Source: Centroberyx gerrardi (lineage: Eukaryota; Chordata; Actinopteri; Beryciformes; Berycidae). From it: a stretch of 64,000 nt of DNA. The stretch lies in contig NC_136017.1 in the NCBI RefSeq assembly GCF_048128805.1, positions 15,708,807 to 15,772,806 of the forward strand. Reading direction: 5' to 3'. This document shows positions 46,438-58,779 of the stretch, piece after piece; position 1 is the stretch's first letter, and every line of letters begins with the position of its first letter. The notes under the pieces are model-generated. The model was not told the DNA's origin. It did not search any database and worked only from the letters and a program-made list of their open reading frames with translations. A program made the translations under genes and the position numbers.

Positions 46438-46560
46438 CAACCACTGTCTTCCCAGGGCTTTATTTGCTCGGCTTTCTTAATGTTACTGTTCCTCTTGTAT
46501 GTTATCCCGTCCTAAGCAGACTAATCACTTTCCTAATTAACTGAAACATCTAATCAATTA
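44893..46560. other. divergent intergenic region
   Basis: AT-rich from 44.9 to 46.2 kb with no exon recognised, then the CA/CG tract. The upstream regions of both genes share it. Confidence 0.6.
46346..46437 (+). repeat. (CA)n-(CG)5-(CA)n alternating purine-pyrimidine tract
   Basis: About 90 nt of perfect alternating purine-pyrimidine with a CGCGCGCGCG core near 46,374-46,385, between the two divergent genes. This is a classic Z-DNA-forming composition. Cys/Val and His/Thr open frames across it are artefacts. Confidence 0.95.
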
Positions 46561-46580
46561 CGCCCTCAAAACACTAGAGT

Positions 46581-46590
46581 GCGCATGCGC
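46581..46590. promoter_or_regulatory. NRF1 palindrome in the divergent promoter region
   Basis: GCGCATGCGC is a perfect match to the NRF1 binding palindrome, common in CpG promoters of housekeeping genes. It lies 0.5 kb before the atp11a exon and 1.8 kb from tubgcp3. Confidence 0.5.
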
Positions 46591-46620
46591 TCACCTCCGG
46601 AGCCACCACCTGGCTCCTCG

Positions 46621-46628
46621 TGACGTAA
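46621..46628 (+). promoter_or_regulatory. CRE/ATF-like motif
   Basis: TGACGTAA, a CREB/ATF half-palindrome variant, 31 nt after the NRF1 site. Together they mark a likely proximal promoter for the plus-strand gene. Confidence 0.35.
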
Positions 46629-46689
46629 GATGAAAGAAAAGCTCCTTTGGCCGCAGCGCGAGACAAGAAGATTAGTACACGCGCAGGGA

Positions 46690-46732
<43 letters not shown>

Positions 46733-46757
46733 CGCGCGCGAGAGAGAGAGGTAGAGA
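46690..46757 (+). repeat. (GA)n with (CG)n interruption in the atp11a leader/promoter
   Basis: GA repeats split by CGCGCGCGCG at about 46,731-46,741, some 370 nt before the atp11a exon. Confidence 0.95.
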
Positions 46758-47009
46758 GACACTGACTAGATATTAGTACGGTCCCAATCACACAGGAGGA
46801 GCGCTTCACTTGTCTCTGCCTGTAAGAACTGTACCAAAACTATAATTAAAACCACACAGCTACCACGCCTGTTACTGCTAATGCCTGTTACCTTATTTTA
46901 ACTGCCGGTGTAGGTGAATAGCAGACACAGGACTACATTTGTCGGGAGTAGTGTTTTTGTCGGACAAGCCTTTTAATTTCAGGAAGAAGAAAAGGGGGAG
47001 AAAAAAGTC

Positions 47010-47042
47010 ATGGAGAAAAGAGGAGAATTAGAAAGAAGCTAG
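47010..47042 (+). other. short upstream ORF before atp11a ATG
   Basis: ATG with a 10-codon frame ending TAG, 78 nt before the putative atp11a start, in the GA-rich leader region. It is a candidate translational brake only if the transcript starts upstream. Confidence 0.25.
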
Positions 47043-47120
47043 CGTCTACAGTAAAGCAACCATTGGAAAAACGACCCAGAAAGAAGAAGTGTCCCAAGAG
47101 GGAAGAGGAACAGGATGGGG

Positions 47121-47159
47121 ATGGATTTCAGCACTCTTCGGACCCTCATCAGCAGATAT
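47121..47159 (+). CDS. atp11a: atp11a first coding exon (partial gene; P4-ATPase flippase)
   Basis: A 13-codon exon MDFSTLRTLISRY ends in phase 0 at a perfect donor GTAAGT. Human ATP11A begins MDCSLVRTLVHRY with 8 of 13 identities, and its exon 1 is expected to end there (recalled, not checked). ATP11A is a plasma-membrane phospholipid flippase that works with CDC50A. In human 13q34 ATP11A lies next to and divergent from TUBGCP3, exactly as here. An in-frame ATG two codons upstream (47115) could also be used. No exon 2 (expected to begin CAGEENWVDSRT) was found to the right edge, so intron 1 would exceed 16.8 kb. The call rests on a short match plus synteny. Confidence 0.68.
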
Positions 47160-47451
47160 GTAAGTTTTTACAGCGCCTATATACCACTTATGTGTCCAGG
47201 TCGCCTGGTTTATACCGGCTGCTTTTAGCCGGCAGTCCATGGCTGTTAGAAATCTTCTAAGATGAACTGAAAACATTTGTGAGCCTTTATCATTATAGGT
47301 TTCAAATTGCGCAAAGAGGCAGCTACTCATCCGGCTTAAGTTTCACTCGTGAGAAAGGGAGGGGGAAGAGGCGCATTGGGAAACTACCTGACGTTAGACA
47401 CTTCCAACCATGCCACTTTTAAAGGAAGTTATAGTTTTGTCGAGCCGGGGT

Positions 47452-47895
47452 ACGTGCCGTTCTCTTTTGAATGGAGAGAAGCGTTACGCCAAACTCCATT
47501 CAAAAATCTGCCAATTTAAAGTTTCCTTGCTTATTGGCAGTTACATGCCTCATAAAATACGACCCAGGGCCTGTTCGAATCGTTAGGGGCTACTGGTAAA
47601 TGCGGCGTACAAGTGATCCACCAATCAGCACTTTTTTCAACGAATTTTCAACTTGATTCGCCTATTATTCAGGACCATCCTCCCTCAAAATACACCGTGG
47701 TGCGTGGAGTAGGGAGTGTGAGCCTATTCTAAAAGTTGAGATTCTATTAAAATAAGTGCTGCTTCGTGGATTATCTATATACCGAATTTACTGTTGGCTC
47801 CCTTTTATACGGAAAGTATCTTGAGTTGTGTTCTATAACATATGTTCTTTTGCGAATAAGTAAGAGAGCGTTAAAATGTCAGATTTTTGAATGTA
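47452..47895 (+). repeat. paralogous non-coding segment, copy in atp11a intron 1
   Basis: Direct partner of 44,163-44,632, starting about 290 nt after the atp11a exon. Either a segmental duplication around the divergent promoter or two insertions of one dispersed element. Confidence 0.75.
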
Positions 47896-49079
47896 GTTTG
47901 GCGAAACCTTCTCTCCGCACGAGAGAGAATGAGACGAATCGGGGCTAAATTTTGTGTATTATTTTACCTAGAGCACACGTTTATCTGGATCGCATTTTTG
48001 CATGGCCTCTGAAGACTTTATGCCAAAAGAAAGTTATGGCACACTATGTATCGCCATTCATCGATAGGCAGTTCAGAAATACTTTAATAACACTTTAATA
48101 AGTGCAATCACTTGCAATGCAGGATTCCGGAGATTAAATATCTACTCAAGACAGAACATGCCGATAGATATACACTGCAAAAATTCTAATCTCTCCATTT
48201 TAACAAGTCATTTAGTCTCATAATCAGTGAAATCTTGTTTTTGTTAGAAAGTGAAAATTTCTTCCAATAGGGGACTTTCACTTGTTTCCAATGCAGTTTC
48301 CCTTGTTGCAGGGGTTTTCCAGAAACAGGTGTTAGCTAGCTAATAGCTTAAAACATAGCAGAATAAATCATATAACTGCACTAATAACTGTAGATTCAAT
48401 ATCACTCTTGAAACAAGTGGCTCTTCATTGGAAACAAGTGAAATTATTTTACCACAGTGGCAGATTGCACAGTAAGACTTTAATCCTCAACACTGGATTA
48501 AATCACTCCTTTAGATATATATTTTTTGCAGTGTAGAAATGGAATACTTCAGCTCAAGTGAAGCAGCTTGTGTCCCATTCGCTCTCATTTCTTTTTCTCC
48601 CAGCTGAAGCAGGACTACAAATGGAGCAGTCAGTCACATGAATTATGTAATCCAGTTGTTTTCCCCACTTTCTGGTCAAATCGATGGGCAACCGTGGAGC
48701 CCTGGGCCGGCCTATATGGCTGTGGCTTGCATTAGGCTCCGCAGTAATGCGTTTGGCAATAATCCAGACAGAGCAAGCGCTGCTCACATGAGAGGCCCAG
48801 GTTTATATCCCGGCTGCATGCTCAGGGAGGCTTAGACACGTCCTCCCAACTGTTGCAAACGGCTGATTAAATAAAGTCCCTGCTGTGTATATGGCCGGCT
48901 GTAGAGGCGTATAGTGAGGAACATGCAGAGACAGGCCTCTTGACTGTAAGATATGGGGTGCTGATGAGGATCACAGCTGTAGACAAATGGTGAAATTGAT
49001 TGTATTGCTTCTGCAAAGCCTGCTGTTGCAGCCTGTGAGAACGTGTGAGGTTAAAAACACTCCTGAAGAATACTGTAGA

Positions 49080-49455
49080 TTAGGGTTAGACCGGTGTATC
49101 GGTTTGCCAATATTGGCCTTTTATGAAATATCGGGTATCGGCCGGTCAGTGTTGTAAACCGGCGAGATGATGGAGGTTCCTCCATGACCACAGCTACATG
49201 AAAACAGTCTGGGAAACCTGAAAAGAAATTTTATTTTCTCTGCACTTTTTGTTTAGTCGTGTAATTGTTCAATTCTGGTTTTGGTCTAAATGCTGTTTCA
49301 GGTGGTTTTCCACCCTGACAGAAAAAAGAGAGAAACACTGAATACTTGTAATTTTTGGCATGAAAATGGGCAAATTTAAAGATATTGAATATCAGCACAA
49401 AATCTCAGCTATTGGCAACAGAATGAAAATATCTGTATCAGCCTTCAAAAACCCT
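49080..49455 (+). mobile_element. copy of the same element family in the putative atp11a intron 1
   Basis: Starts TTAGGGTTAGACCGGTGTAT, followed by GGTTTGCCAATATTGGCC and GATGATGGAGGTTCCTCC, and ends in CTTCAAAAACCCTAAATG. One of the longer copies. A shorter fragment lies at about 51,020-51,210 and a left-end piece at 41,285-41,360. Confidence 0.7.
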
Positions 49456-49776
49456 AAATGCTTTAATCTGATCTGTCAGTGATTTGTCCTGTTCAAAGGA
49501 TTTTTTTAGTTTTGCGAGTTAAACTTCAGTCTTCACGGCCATGTTTTCAAATGTGGTTTGTATTTTTCTCCCCACAAGTTTGTCGCATTTTTAAATTTAG
49601 ACATGGCTCCCCTCCAGGAACTAGTCTGCTTCGCAGGCTGACGGCCATAAGGCGTGTTGAGATTTGTGTTTTCTCAGCAAACAAACTGACTTAACAGATA
49701 GCCGTGATTCATGGCCAGCCAGCCTTGATAGAGTGATAGATGGTACAGGTGAATTCACATTAAACCAACAATAATA

Positions 49777-49840
49777 GAACAGAACAGAACAGAATAGAAT
49801 AGAATAGAATAGAATAGAATAGAATAAAATAGAATAGAAT
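49777..49840 (+). repeat. (AGAAT)n pentanucleotide microsatellite
   Basis: About 12 units of AGAAC/AGAAT/AATAG type. Confidence 0.95.
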
Positions 49841-50725
49841 TAACATCATTTAAACACCTTTTAGGGCTTTTTGGCATTCTATAACTCTATTTTCAATACA
49901 CAATACAAATGATAAACTCTTTGTTTCCACCCACGATAGTCAAATATTCAGATTGGACAGTGCACTTCAGTTAATGTTTTGTTGTCGACAAGGTCTAATA
50001 TGGATGGAAAAAAAATGAAAGAACAGATTGTCAGCTTTTAATTATGGGTCTTCATTGTCCTCCATGTTATATTAAAGACAGCAAAAAGACAGAGTTTATC
50101 TCACTGTCTCCTTTTAAGTTCCATGCTGTCAAATGCTTTTCTTCAGAGTTTACATGCTTTGTCATTCTTCAGCACAATACACTAAGAAAACAGTGAGTGT
50201 TGCTATTAGTTAATACACTACAGCATGCCTCCTCGGTTAAACTTTGTCCACACAAATGGTTACAGAGTCACAGTCATTGTCACATGAAAAGTAGTGGGTA
50301 GTGTGTCGTCACTACTTCAGCCAGTCCAGGGACATAAGGGAAGGGAAACCCATCTAAACTCAGTTTGCCCTTTTCATTGGAGAGATTTATTCGAGTTTAA
50401 AACACCATTAAAAAGGAAACGGATCCTGTACACCAGCCTGTTAGGGCATCGAACCTTAAAAAGGACATTAAGAAGCTGAAATAGTAAGAAAAGTGAAGAC
50501 AATGAACGTTAAAGCAAATGTTTCAGCATCACTGCCCACAGCACTTTTCATATTACACTGCACTTTTAATTGTCTTTGCCCTTTTTGAGCATTTTTATCA
50601 ACAGTTTATTCACATTTTCATCAGAATAGTTTCCCTACATTAAGCAAAAATGAATCCTTTTCTGTCGCTGATTTGTTATTAATAGCTTTTGTTTTCCGAC
50701 TGGAGGTCATAGTTCACCCACCTTT

Positions 50726-50762
50726 TTATTTACCACCATATCACTGATATGGTGGTAAATAA
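50726..50762. repeat. perfect 18-bp-arm palindrome
   Basis: Arms 50,726-50,743 and 50,745-50,762 pair at all 18 positions around a single C. The left arm is TTATTTACCACCATATCA. Could extrude as a cruciform or fold as an RNA hairpin. Confidence 0.95.
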
Positions 50763-52312
50763 CACTGATAACACTTTACATTGACGTAGATTAGATTGGA
50801 GACTATCAGAAGTCAGTTGTATGAGACAAAAAGAGTGTGAGAGAGAAAGAGAAAGAAAATCTGTATATGTGGTGACTTGGTGGTGTGCTGCCTAGGATGT
50901 GAAGAGGGAGGAGGGAATAAAGTGGGAGGAGAAAAGTGAGGACAGGAGGAGAGGAAAAGAGGAGAGGAAGAAGAAGCAGGAAATAGATTTAACCCAGCGG
51001 AGTGGCTCTGTCATGCCACTATATCGCTGTCATGTGATATGTAAATTGGAGAGTTCTAGTGTCTCATGATGGTCTGAATGCTGTTTCAAAAGCTTGACAA
51101 GAATAAAATTCAGGGGGAAACACTGAATACTTGTAATTTTTTAAATATTTTTTTGGCATGAAAATGGTCAAAATGAAAGATATTGACTATTAGCGCAATA
51201 TCGGCATCTTCAGCCCAAACGTAATTCTTTTAATGTGATTATGAGAATACTCTGATTAAGCCATGGTTGATGCAAACACATGACTCTAATTAACTTTAAT
51301 GAAGTTTGTATTGGGAGTAGTAATATGTGGAGTGCTGTGGTACCAGTTGGAGGGTTGTTTGGACTTGTAAGCCCGTCTCTCCAGTCGCTGCCATCTCTGG
51401 TTAGCCACAAAGGCAAAGGACGTTATATAAGCCTATAGCTATCTTTTAAAGCCTTAACATGTAGAGTTGTAATCTTCGTGGCTGTCGCCCCTGTCCCGGC
51501 CCAACGAGAACGAGATGAAATCGCAGTGACATGCAATAGCACCGGGACTTAGTGTACTTTTACTGTATTCACTCTGATGGCTTGCTTCCCTTTTTTTCTC
51601 TTCTGTCAGTGTATCGCAGGTCCTGAAATAGTTTGAAAAAGTCTTTAAAATGTATAAGGTTTTAAAAAGTACTAAATTGTCTTATTCACTATGTAATGAC
51701 AGCACTGCATGTCCAGTCATAGATGAATATAGAACAGGGTAACAGGATTAGTAATACAATATGCATCCTATCTGCCTTACTAAACATGGTTGAACTTTGT
51801 GCCCCCTAACAATTAATTCACTGCTGTCCTTTTTCTTATTCTACCCATTTATAGTTTCATGTCTTTCATTAGCTTAATTTCAATTCCAAATAGCATTAAA
51901 AAGGTCTTAAGAATGTAACATAAATTTGGATGTCTAAACCCTGGAGATACCCTGCTTATCATTTTTTTCACTCTTTAATCATTTGACATTTCTGTCACTT
52001 CCAATGAAACAATCTCATCACAATGACACTGACTTTCTATTCCTCTTTCTACTGTATTTTAACACATAATGTCTCGTCTCTCTCCTCTAATTATTTTCTT
52101 TTTCTGTTAAAGGAATACACCAAGGTTTTAGTAGGTGGATGATTTTGCTGTCTGTGTTCTCATCAAGGCTAGTTGACCAACGGGACGATCTAACAAAAAC
52201 TTGCTGTATTCCTTTAATCCCTTTACAACCCTTTGATTATAAACCTGGCTGATTGTGGCAGTGAGGGAGCAGCTGGTTCCTGATTTCCTGATTTTAGTCA
52301 CAAAGTCACTAC

Positions 52313-52361
<49 letters not shown>
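52313..52361 (+). repeat. (AC)24 microsatellite
   Basis: Uninterrupted AC run in the putative atp11a intron 1. Confidence 0.97.
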
Positions 52362-52363
<2 letters not shown>

Positions 52364-53671
52364 AGAGGCATGGGGCAGAAGTGAGGTGTTACTGGTTTCC
52401 TGCTGGTTTCTCATGTGTGTGTTTTCAAAATTGTGACCACATGTGTGAAACAAGCAAAAAACATGCATGTCCACATCAAGCACATCCAGTGCTAAATGTG
52501 CTTGATGTGCGACGAATATCTGATCAATTCAAAAATACCAAAACATTTTTTTTTAATCAAAACCATTTTCTGTTTTAGAATAATATTTATATTCTGATTT
52601 GCTATCAATCACGAACGAATCAAACTAATTCAGTAAGAAGAAGAATGGCCTCCATGTTTTATTAAGAAATCAATGGTAAGAATGATAGCCAGTGAACCTA
52701 CATTATATTATTCTCCCACAAAATACAGTTAAATTCATTCAAGATTCATGCCGATTTGATTATTATTATTTTTACATTTTGAATAGCTTAATCCCTTTCG
52801 TTTATTGGTCTGTCATAGTTGACAGATTACACAAAAAACAGAGATTTTATTTTAAGTTTTTTTTATGAATTTTGAAATGTTGAAAAATGTTCTGTTCTTG
52901 AATATCCGATGCTAGATCTGCTAAATTATTTAAAAATGAAAATAATCAATAGTTGCAGCACTAGTGCATGAGTCAAGCAGGAAAGCAGTGACGTCATGTG
53001 TGCTGTGTGTGTGTGTGTGTGTGTGTGTTGAAGCAGCCAGTCAACATTCCTCTGCTGCTGACTAATCTGGATCTCTGGACAGGAAGTGCCTCTCCTCTCT
53101 CTGTCTGGCTTCCTGTCTTCCCATAGAGGATTAAAGAGTTACTGGCTACTGTATGTTCACCCACATAATCCAGTTTGCAGCTATACTTTCAAAAGCTCAA
53201 CCTATACCTCTTATCTCCTACTGCATATATATTTTTTTATACTAATTGCTGTGATGTATGCTATGAATTGAGGTCATAAAGATTTATGTCCATCTTAAAA
53301 AAAAAGGCGAGTAAACTCTAAAACTGAGTTGAGATGGGTTTAACTTCCACTATATCCCTGGTTACAGTACAGCAGCCGGCTGTGCATGAAGCATCATGAT
53401 GTAACACCGAGTCAAACTGATCTGTGCGTCGGACGAGGGAAGAATAAGCGTTGAGAATAGGTGAATAATGGGCGGTGAGTGTATTGTTGTCTCTGTAGTA
53501 TTACTGTTACCTCATGGCTATAGCTGGTAACATAGTAGGCGGAATACAGTAGTAGCCGGGTGACGCAGAGGGCGGCGGATCACATGAACTCCCCGGCTCT
53601 GTCTGCTTCTCAATAATTCAGAAGCAAGGCTGGCTGCCATCTGTGTAGCGTGTTATGGGAGTCGTCTACAG

Positions 53672-54381
53672 CGGGGTTTCTCAATGTGGGGTTCAGGGGC
53701 ACCCAGGGGTGCCTGAGGGGGTTCCAGGGTGTCCCGAGCCAAATGAGGAATAGTTTAATTTCACTATTATGTAAGGTTTTTAGAAATTATCCCAACTACA
53801 GAATGTGTAAGAATGACTATTTTAATCATAGTTTTCACTCTAACCACTATTACCTCATCCAAATACAGTGTAGACTAGTTCTACAATCTTCTTCCCTTAA
53901 AAGACCCTATGCTAATATAGCTTACGTACTTACTGTGATGTATACTATGAATTTATGTCATTAAGATATATGTCAGCCTACAATAGGTGGTTAAACTGAG
54001 TTAAGGTGGGTATACCTTCCACCACATCACTGCAATTCAATACTAAATCAAAAAATCTTCCTAGATTGGAGACAAAATAAGATAAGACAAGATAAGATAG
54101 CACTTTATTAATGCCCTTGGGGAAATTCAGGAAAATCTTATCAAATGGGGGTTCATGACAAAAACATTTGAGAACGCCTGCTGAAGACCATTTTCATGTT
54201 ATACACTGTACATGGTGAGATAACAGTGGTGAGCAAAAAACCTAGGATAGTAATAGTCTTTCCTATACATTCTCTGAATTAGATTATAGTGCAAGTAAAC
54301 TATTCCTCATTTTGCTGAGGACCCACTAGAGCCCCCTCAAGCACCTACGGGTGTCCCCGGACCCCAGTTTGACAACCCCTG
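53672..54381. mobile_element. 710-bp non-autonomous hAT element with about 110-bp inverted ends
   Basis: The left end (GGGGTTTCTCAATGTGGGGT, then GAGGGGG, AAATGAGGAATAGTTTA) is matched by the inverted right end (CCCCAGTTTGACAACCCCTG). The flanks GTCTACAG (53,664-53,671) and GTCTCCAG (54,382-54,389) are an 8-bp duplication with one mismatch. Internal (AAGAT)n followed by CACTTTATTAATGCCCTTGG looks like a nested retroelement tail. Confidence 0.75.
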
Positions 54382-55194
54382 GTCTCCAGAGAGGGGGATG
54401 GAATGAGACATGGTAGAATACATAGACAGATAGGTAGAGGGATAGACAGATAAACATGACTACTACTTTGTCTAACTCGTGTCTTCTGTGTCCGATCCTG
54501 TTCAGAATAGCTCTCAGTTGGCAAAGTGGGTCTCTTAATAGCTCCCCATATTGATCTAACCTCAGCTGACGCTCTAACTGATTGGAACAGTGGAATCCAA
54601 ATTCAAGTGTTTCCACCACAACTACAGAAACAGATTTTTCTTACCTGTTTTTCATTCATATATTCTATTTTTCTTACCTGTTTTTCATTAATATACTCTA
54701 CTTTTCTTAAACACTAAAACACTTCATTAAATCATTCAAGTTTCATCCAATCCAATCTAACATTACTTGTACAGGAATACTGCCAGATGAAAACTTTGTG
54801 TAAAAACTCAGCTTTTCAGGAATCAGGAAAGGCAGCCTTTTATTCTGAAGGACAAACGTGCCGTGGGGTTTTGACGTGTGTTCATGTGTCTGCCAGCGAC
54901 TCCAGGCCTCCTGTCAGCCTCATGCTAATCAGTTAACACCCTGCCGTCCATACTGTCGGCCATCCACAAAGTGCACCGGGGTTAACCTCTTTACCTGAAG
55001 GATTTACAGGCTCTCACTAAGCCATTTGGTCTTGGTATTGTTCCACCTCTAGTCTGACTGCTGCTTCACTTTCCAGCCAGAGATTTAGCAGTCACTTGTT
55101 TTTGTTTACGTGAAGCTGCAGTACGAGCCATATGTCAGGTTCTGCACTGACAATGACGGAGAACCTCATGTGCCTCTAGTTAAAATCCATAACA

Positions 55195-55570
55195 CAAGTA
55201 AATATCTATTTTGCTACTCTCAATCTCTGATTGATATAACACAATAGTGATTCAACCTATATCCAGTTCATGAAAGCTTTTCTATTTGCTGTTCTAAACA
55301 CCTGGTGTCTGGTAGCTCTTTCCTGGATAAAATCAGGAAATTATGCATTTTTTGTTTCAGGTTTTCTGTAGTAAATAGAAGAATGGTGTAGTTAGCATGA
55401 GCAGTGATAGCCACCATGGCTGAACAGACAAAGAAAAGAGAAACTCAAACTGCATCAACAGAAAATCCAAGGAAAAAGACGTCACAGTACTGGACACACT
55501 GTTTGATTGACAGGTGATCTCTGGGAGCAGTGCAGAAACACCACAGCAATGAGCGCTGAGCACCAAAGAC
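55195..55570 (+). repeat. dispersed repeat with a Kozak-start mini-ORF, copy 2
   Basis: Second copy, same orientation. The ATG at 55,416 lies in a perfect GCCACCATGG context and opens 33 codons (MAEQTKKRETQTASTENPRK...) to TGA at 55,515, with a possible splice donor ACAG/GTGATC just before the stop. Could be the first exon of a dispersed element gene. Confidence 0.8.
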
Positions 55571-56779
55571 GGAGACAAAATTGATTTTGAGGATTACCAC
55601 TTCAAGCCATGAATTTTAAGGCTTTAAATGGTAATACTGTTAGATCAAATATGGTATTTTTATGGCCCTGGGCTGTCTAATCAGTATTTATCAATATGAA
55701 CATTTCTTCCTTTTAACTAGAAACTGAAGAACTAAATGCCTAATTTGTGATGGGGCAGTGGTCCAAAGGTCACCGGTTGGGAAAACTGGGTGGAAGGAAG
55801 TGATTGAGTAATCTCCTATTGCAAAAAAGAAAAAAACAACATTTCACAAATAGCCTAGTTCAGGATGTTACATAAATTAAACTACACAAATGTTTCAAAA
55901 TCTACAGAAATTGGCCAAAGATATATTTGTAGATGACAAATGTTGAACACTAGAAATACATTTTTGTCATATGAGCTGACAATATATATATCTAGTTTTG
56001 GTCACACAAAATATATTTTGAATGTTGAAATGTATTTTTTTTGCCACATGGGATGCTGATGTGTGGATCCCTTACTCAAACCTGAAGCTGCTTCACAGAC
56101 GCCGATTTTTTTTTCCTCTCGTATCTCCTGTCCACTAATACATAACAGAAATAAAATTCAGTACTCCTGCCTTTTAAAACTCTCAACTCTTAGTCACACC
56201 GTCCAAACAGTGTCTGGTGGAGAATGCGAGCTCCATTAAGGGGCTGTATCACTGTCGTTCCAGTAACATTAACAGTGTATTACAGCCCATTGAACAAGGG
56301 AGACAGATGATGGATAGCCCCGGGTTAATGGTGCGTAGAGGCCTCTATCGAAAGAGGGAGAGGGAGAGACAGAGAGAGATGTTGTTTGAACTTGGGTCAT
56401 CATCATAGCGTTGCTCTGGGTTGCCAGCGAAAGTGCTGAGGGGGGCAGGTACACTTTAATGTTCTCCCTGTCTGAGGGAATGATAGCCGGGCCGACTCAC
56501 CATTCCCCATGGTCCACAGGTCAGGGATGGAGAGAGAGAAAGGGAAAGAGAGAGAGAACGGAAGAGAAGCGAGAGTCCACCTTCCCCCTCTTCCTAAACG
56601 CTGACCGTGCACTCAGGAGACTTCATCCCCCTCTCTCTTCCATTTGTTCAGCCCTAACATCTCCCGCTTGCCCCCGCTCTTTGCTTTGCTTGAGACATTA
56701 GAAGGAGACCATTAGGACACTATTGATTATCTGGATTATTGGCCAGTAGCGCCCACCTCTGACCGTACGTTCACACAGG

Positions 56780-56805
56780 AAGTGAGGCACAATTGTGCCT
56801 CACTT
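56780..56805. repeat. perfect 26-bp palindrome
   Basis: AAGTGAGGCACAA followed immediately by its exact inverse TTGTGCCTCACTT, with no spacer. Confidence 0.95.
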
Positions 56806-58779
56806 GACTTGCATGAAATTGATCACTTTTGGTTGACATCTTCCTATAGTCCAGCCATTATGATCAGTGGTTTTGGTTGACATCTTTCTTGACTTTTATT
56901 ACTTGAAACTTTTAGCTTGAAGCTAGAATCTAGGTTTTCTAAACTGGTCAGTGTTACTGGTCACAAATACCCAGTGGACATTTTTCTTGCTGTAAATACT
57001 AGGTGAGGGGAAAAATCTACAGTCCTGTGTGAAGCTGATTGGCTTCCGCTTAATGTGTCAGGCGAATTTCTGGCTGAACTTGAACAATTTCAGCTGGAGT
57101 GCGCGCATTTTCGCCTCAATTGGCGCTATCTAGAGTGAAGTTGCATCCATCTTGCTCTGTTTGCCTCCTTCCACTGACTTTGCATGCATTTGTGCTGCCT
57201 CTTTTTCCGTGTTTGCTCTGAATGTTGGACATATAGCAGACATGTACCACATTTGCTGTGATGGATTTTGAATCCTGCAAAGTCCACTCCGGACAGAAAA
57301 TCCTTAAGGAAGCCGATAGGAAAACATAAAAAGCACATTGGAAAATCCATCCAGCATTAAAATTTCAAATTCAATCAATGCATTTTTATTGGAGTATTAT
57401 TGGAGTTCAGTTCAGTAGTCCTAATGGGTATCCAATAGGATTTTACTTTTCTTAAACCCTGCAGAACTTCTCAGGGTTTTCGGATTCCCTTTGTATAGTT
57501 CTCGGATTATATTTTTTTACATTAAAATCAAGTATCAGAGCATCAGTAAAAAGTTAAACTTGTTGTCCAGTACTTTGTTTTTCATTGGTAGATCATTGGT
57601 AACTTTACTACATGTTCTGCTGACAAATGCAGAGAGGGAAGTAAATCGACTCATTAGACAGAGTCACACCATGCATTCCAGTTTGACCTGCCTCTTTAGA
57701 CTACTGCCAGGCCAAAGAGTCATCTGAATGAACATGACAATTTTCTTTCTTTGATGTTCTGCTTTGATTTTGGTCACTAACCAGGCAGAAGCATAGTCGG
57801 CTGCATCTCTGTAGCGTCCGCACAAGACCCCATTCAACTTTGAGCCAGTGAGAACAATGTAGCACCAGGCCAGAGTGAAAAATACTTGGGGCTTGCAGGA
57901 AAGAGCTAGAATCATCCCTGTTTATGTGTACGTTCATCTTGTCTTTGCTGTTTGAGGATAATGCTGACATTTGAATGTGTTTTCCTCTACAAATGGCCCA
58001 TTGATTACAGATTAAAGGGCTACTGCAGCTCCTCCTGAGACAGAGTTAAAAGCTTTTCAATGGCATCCAAAGGGAGCCCTTCTGAAGCCACTTTTGCAGT
58101 TCAAAGCCTTGTAGCGAGTTGCTGTACACCAACTTTAAAAGATCCAGTTGCTTCTTCCAGACAGTACATTTGTTGCCAAGCAACGTGAGCTAAACCATTA
58201 TTGTCTGGAATTGTAGATGTTGCAAGGCAGTTAATTGCAAGTGAACACTGAAGTATGTAATGGAAACTATTGAAGGCTCAAGCTCAACTCCTACACATGA
58301 AACAATGTTGATTATTCTATAATGTCCAGCGTACTATGGCAGCCACTGTGAAGGAGATAACCATGATCCTCCCTAACCATTTTGACTCTACGACTGTAAG
58401 GCTGTCTGTCGTCCCAGAGCAGAGCAGCACCCAGTGACATAACACTGGACATATACAGTACACTTCGCTGCACACGGAAATGTCTCTGGTAGAATTGAGA
58501 TGGCATGTTGTCACATAAGAGCCAAAATGGGCTGTGTGGATCTATTCATTTTTGGTCTCCACATGACTAGACTACTAGTATTTTTAAGATTACATTTATC
58601 CAATTTGGAACCTGGGCTCAAAAAGTTTCGGTCAAGAAGTTGAGAAACCTCTTTTATTGGATTCAAAGTGCCTCTTACTCTGTGGTATGTAGCATTTTAG
58701 TATCAATAAATCATTACTACTTTCATTTTGAGACATTAGTATAATTGCTGAGAAGATCATCAGCCTCTACAAGCCTCTA

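Noticed and set aside
46184..46480. Cys-Val and His-Thr repeat frames
   Set aside because: Artefacts of the CA/GT tract, with no domain and no splice context.
47046..47330. 94-codon minus-strand frame opposite the atp11a exon
   Set aside because: Shadow of the plus-strand exon region, without a homologue that I recognise.
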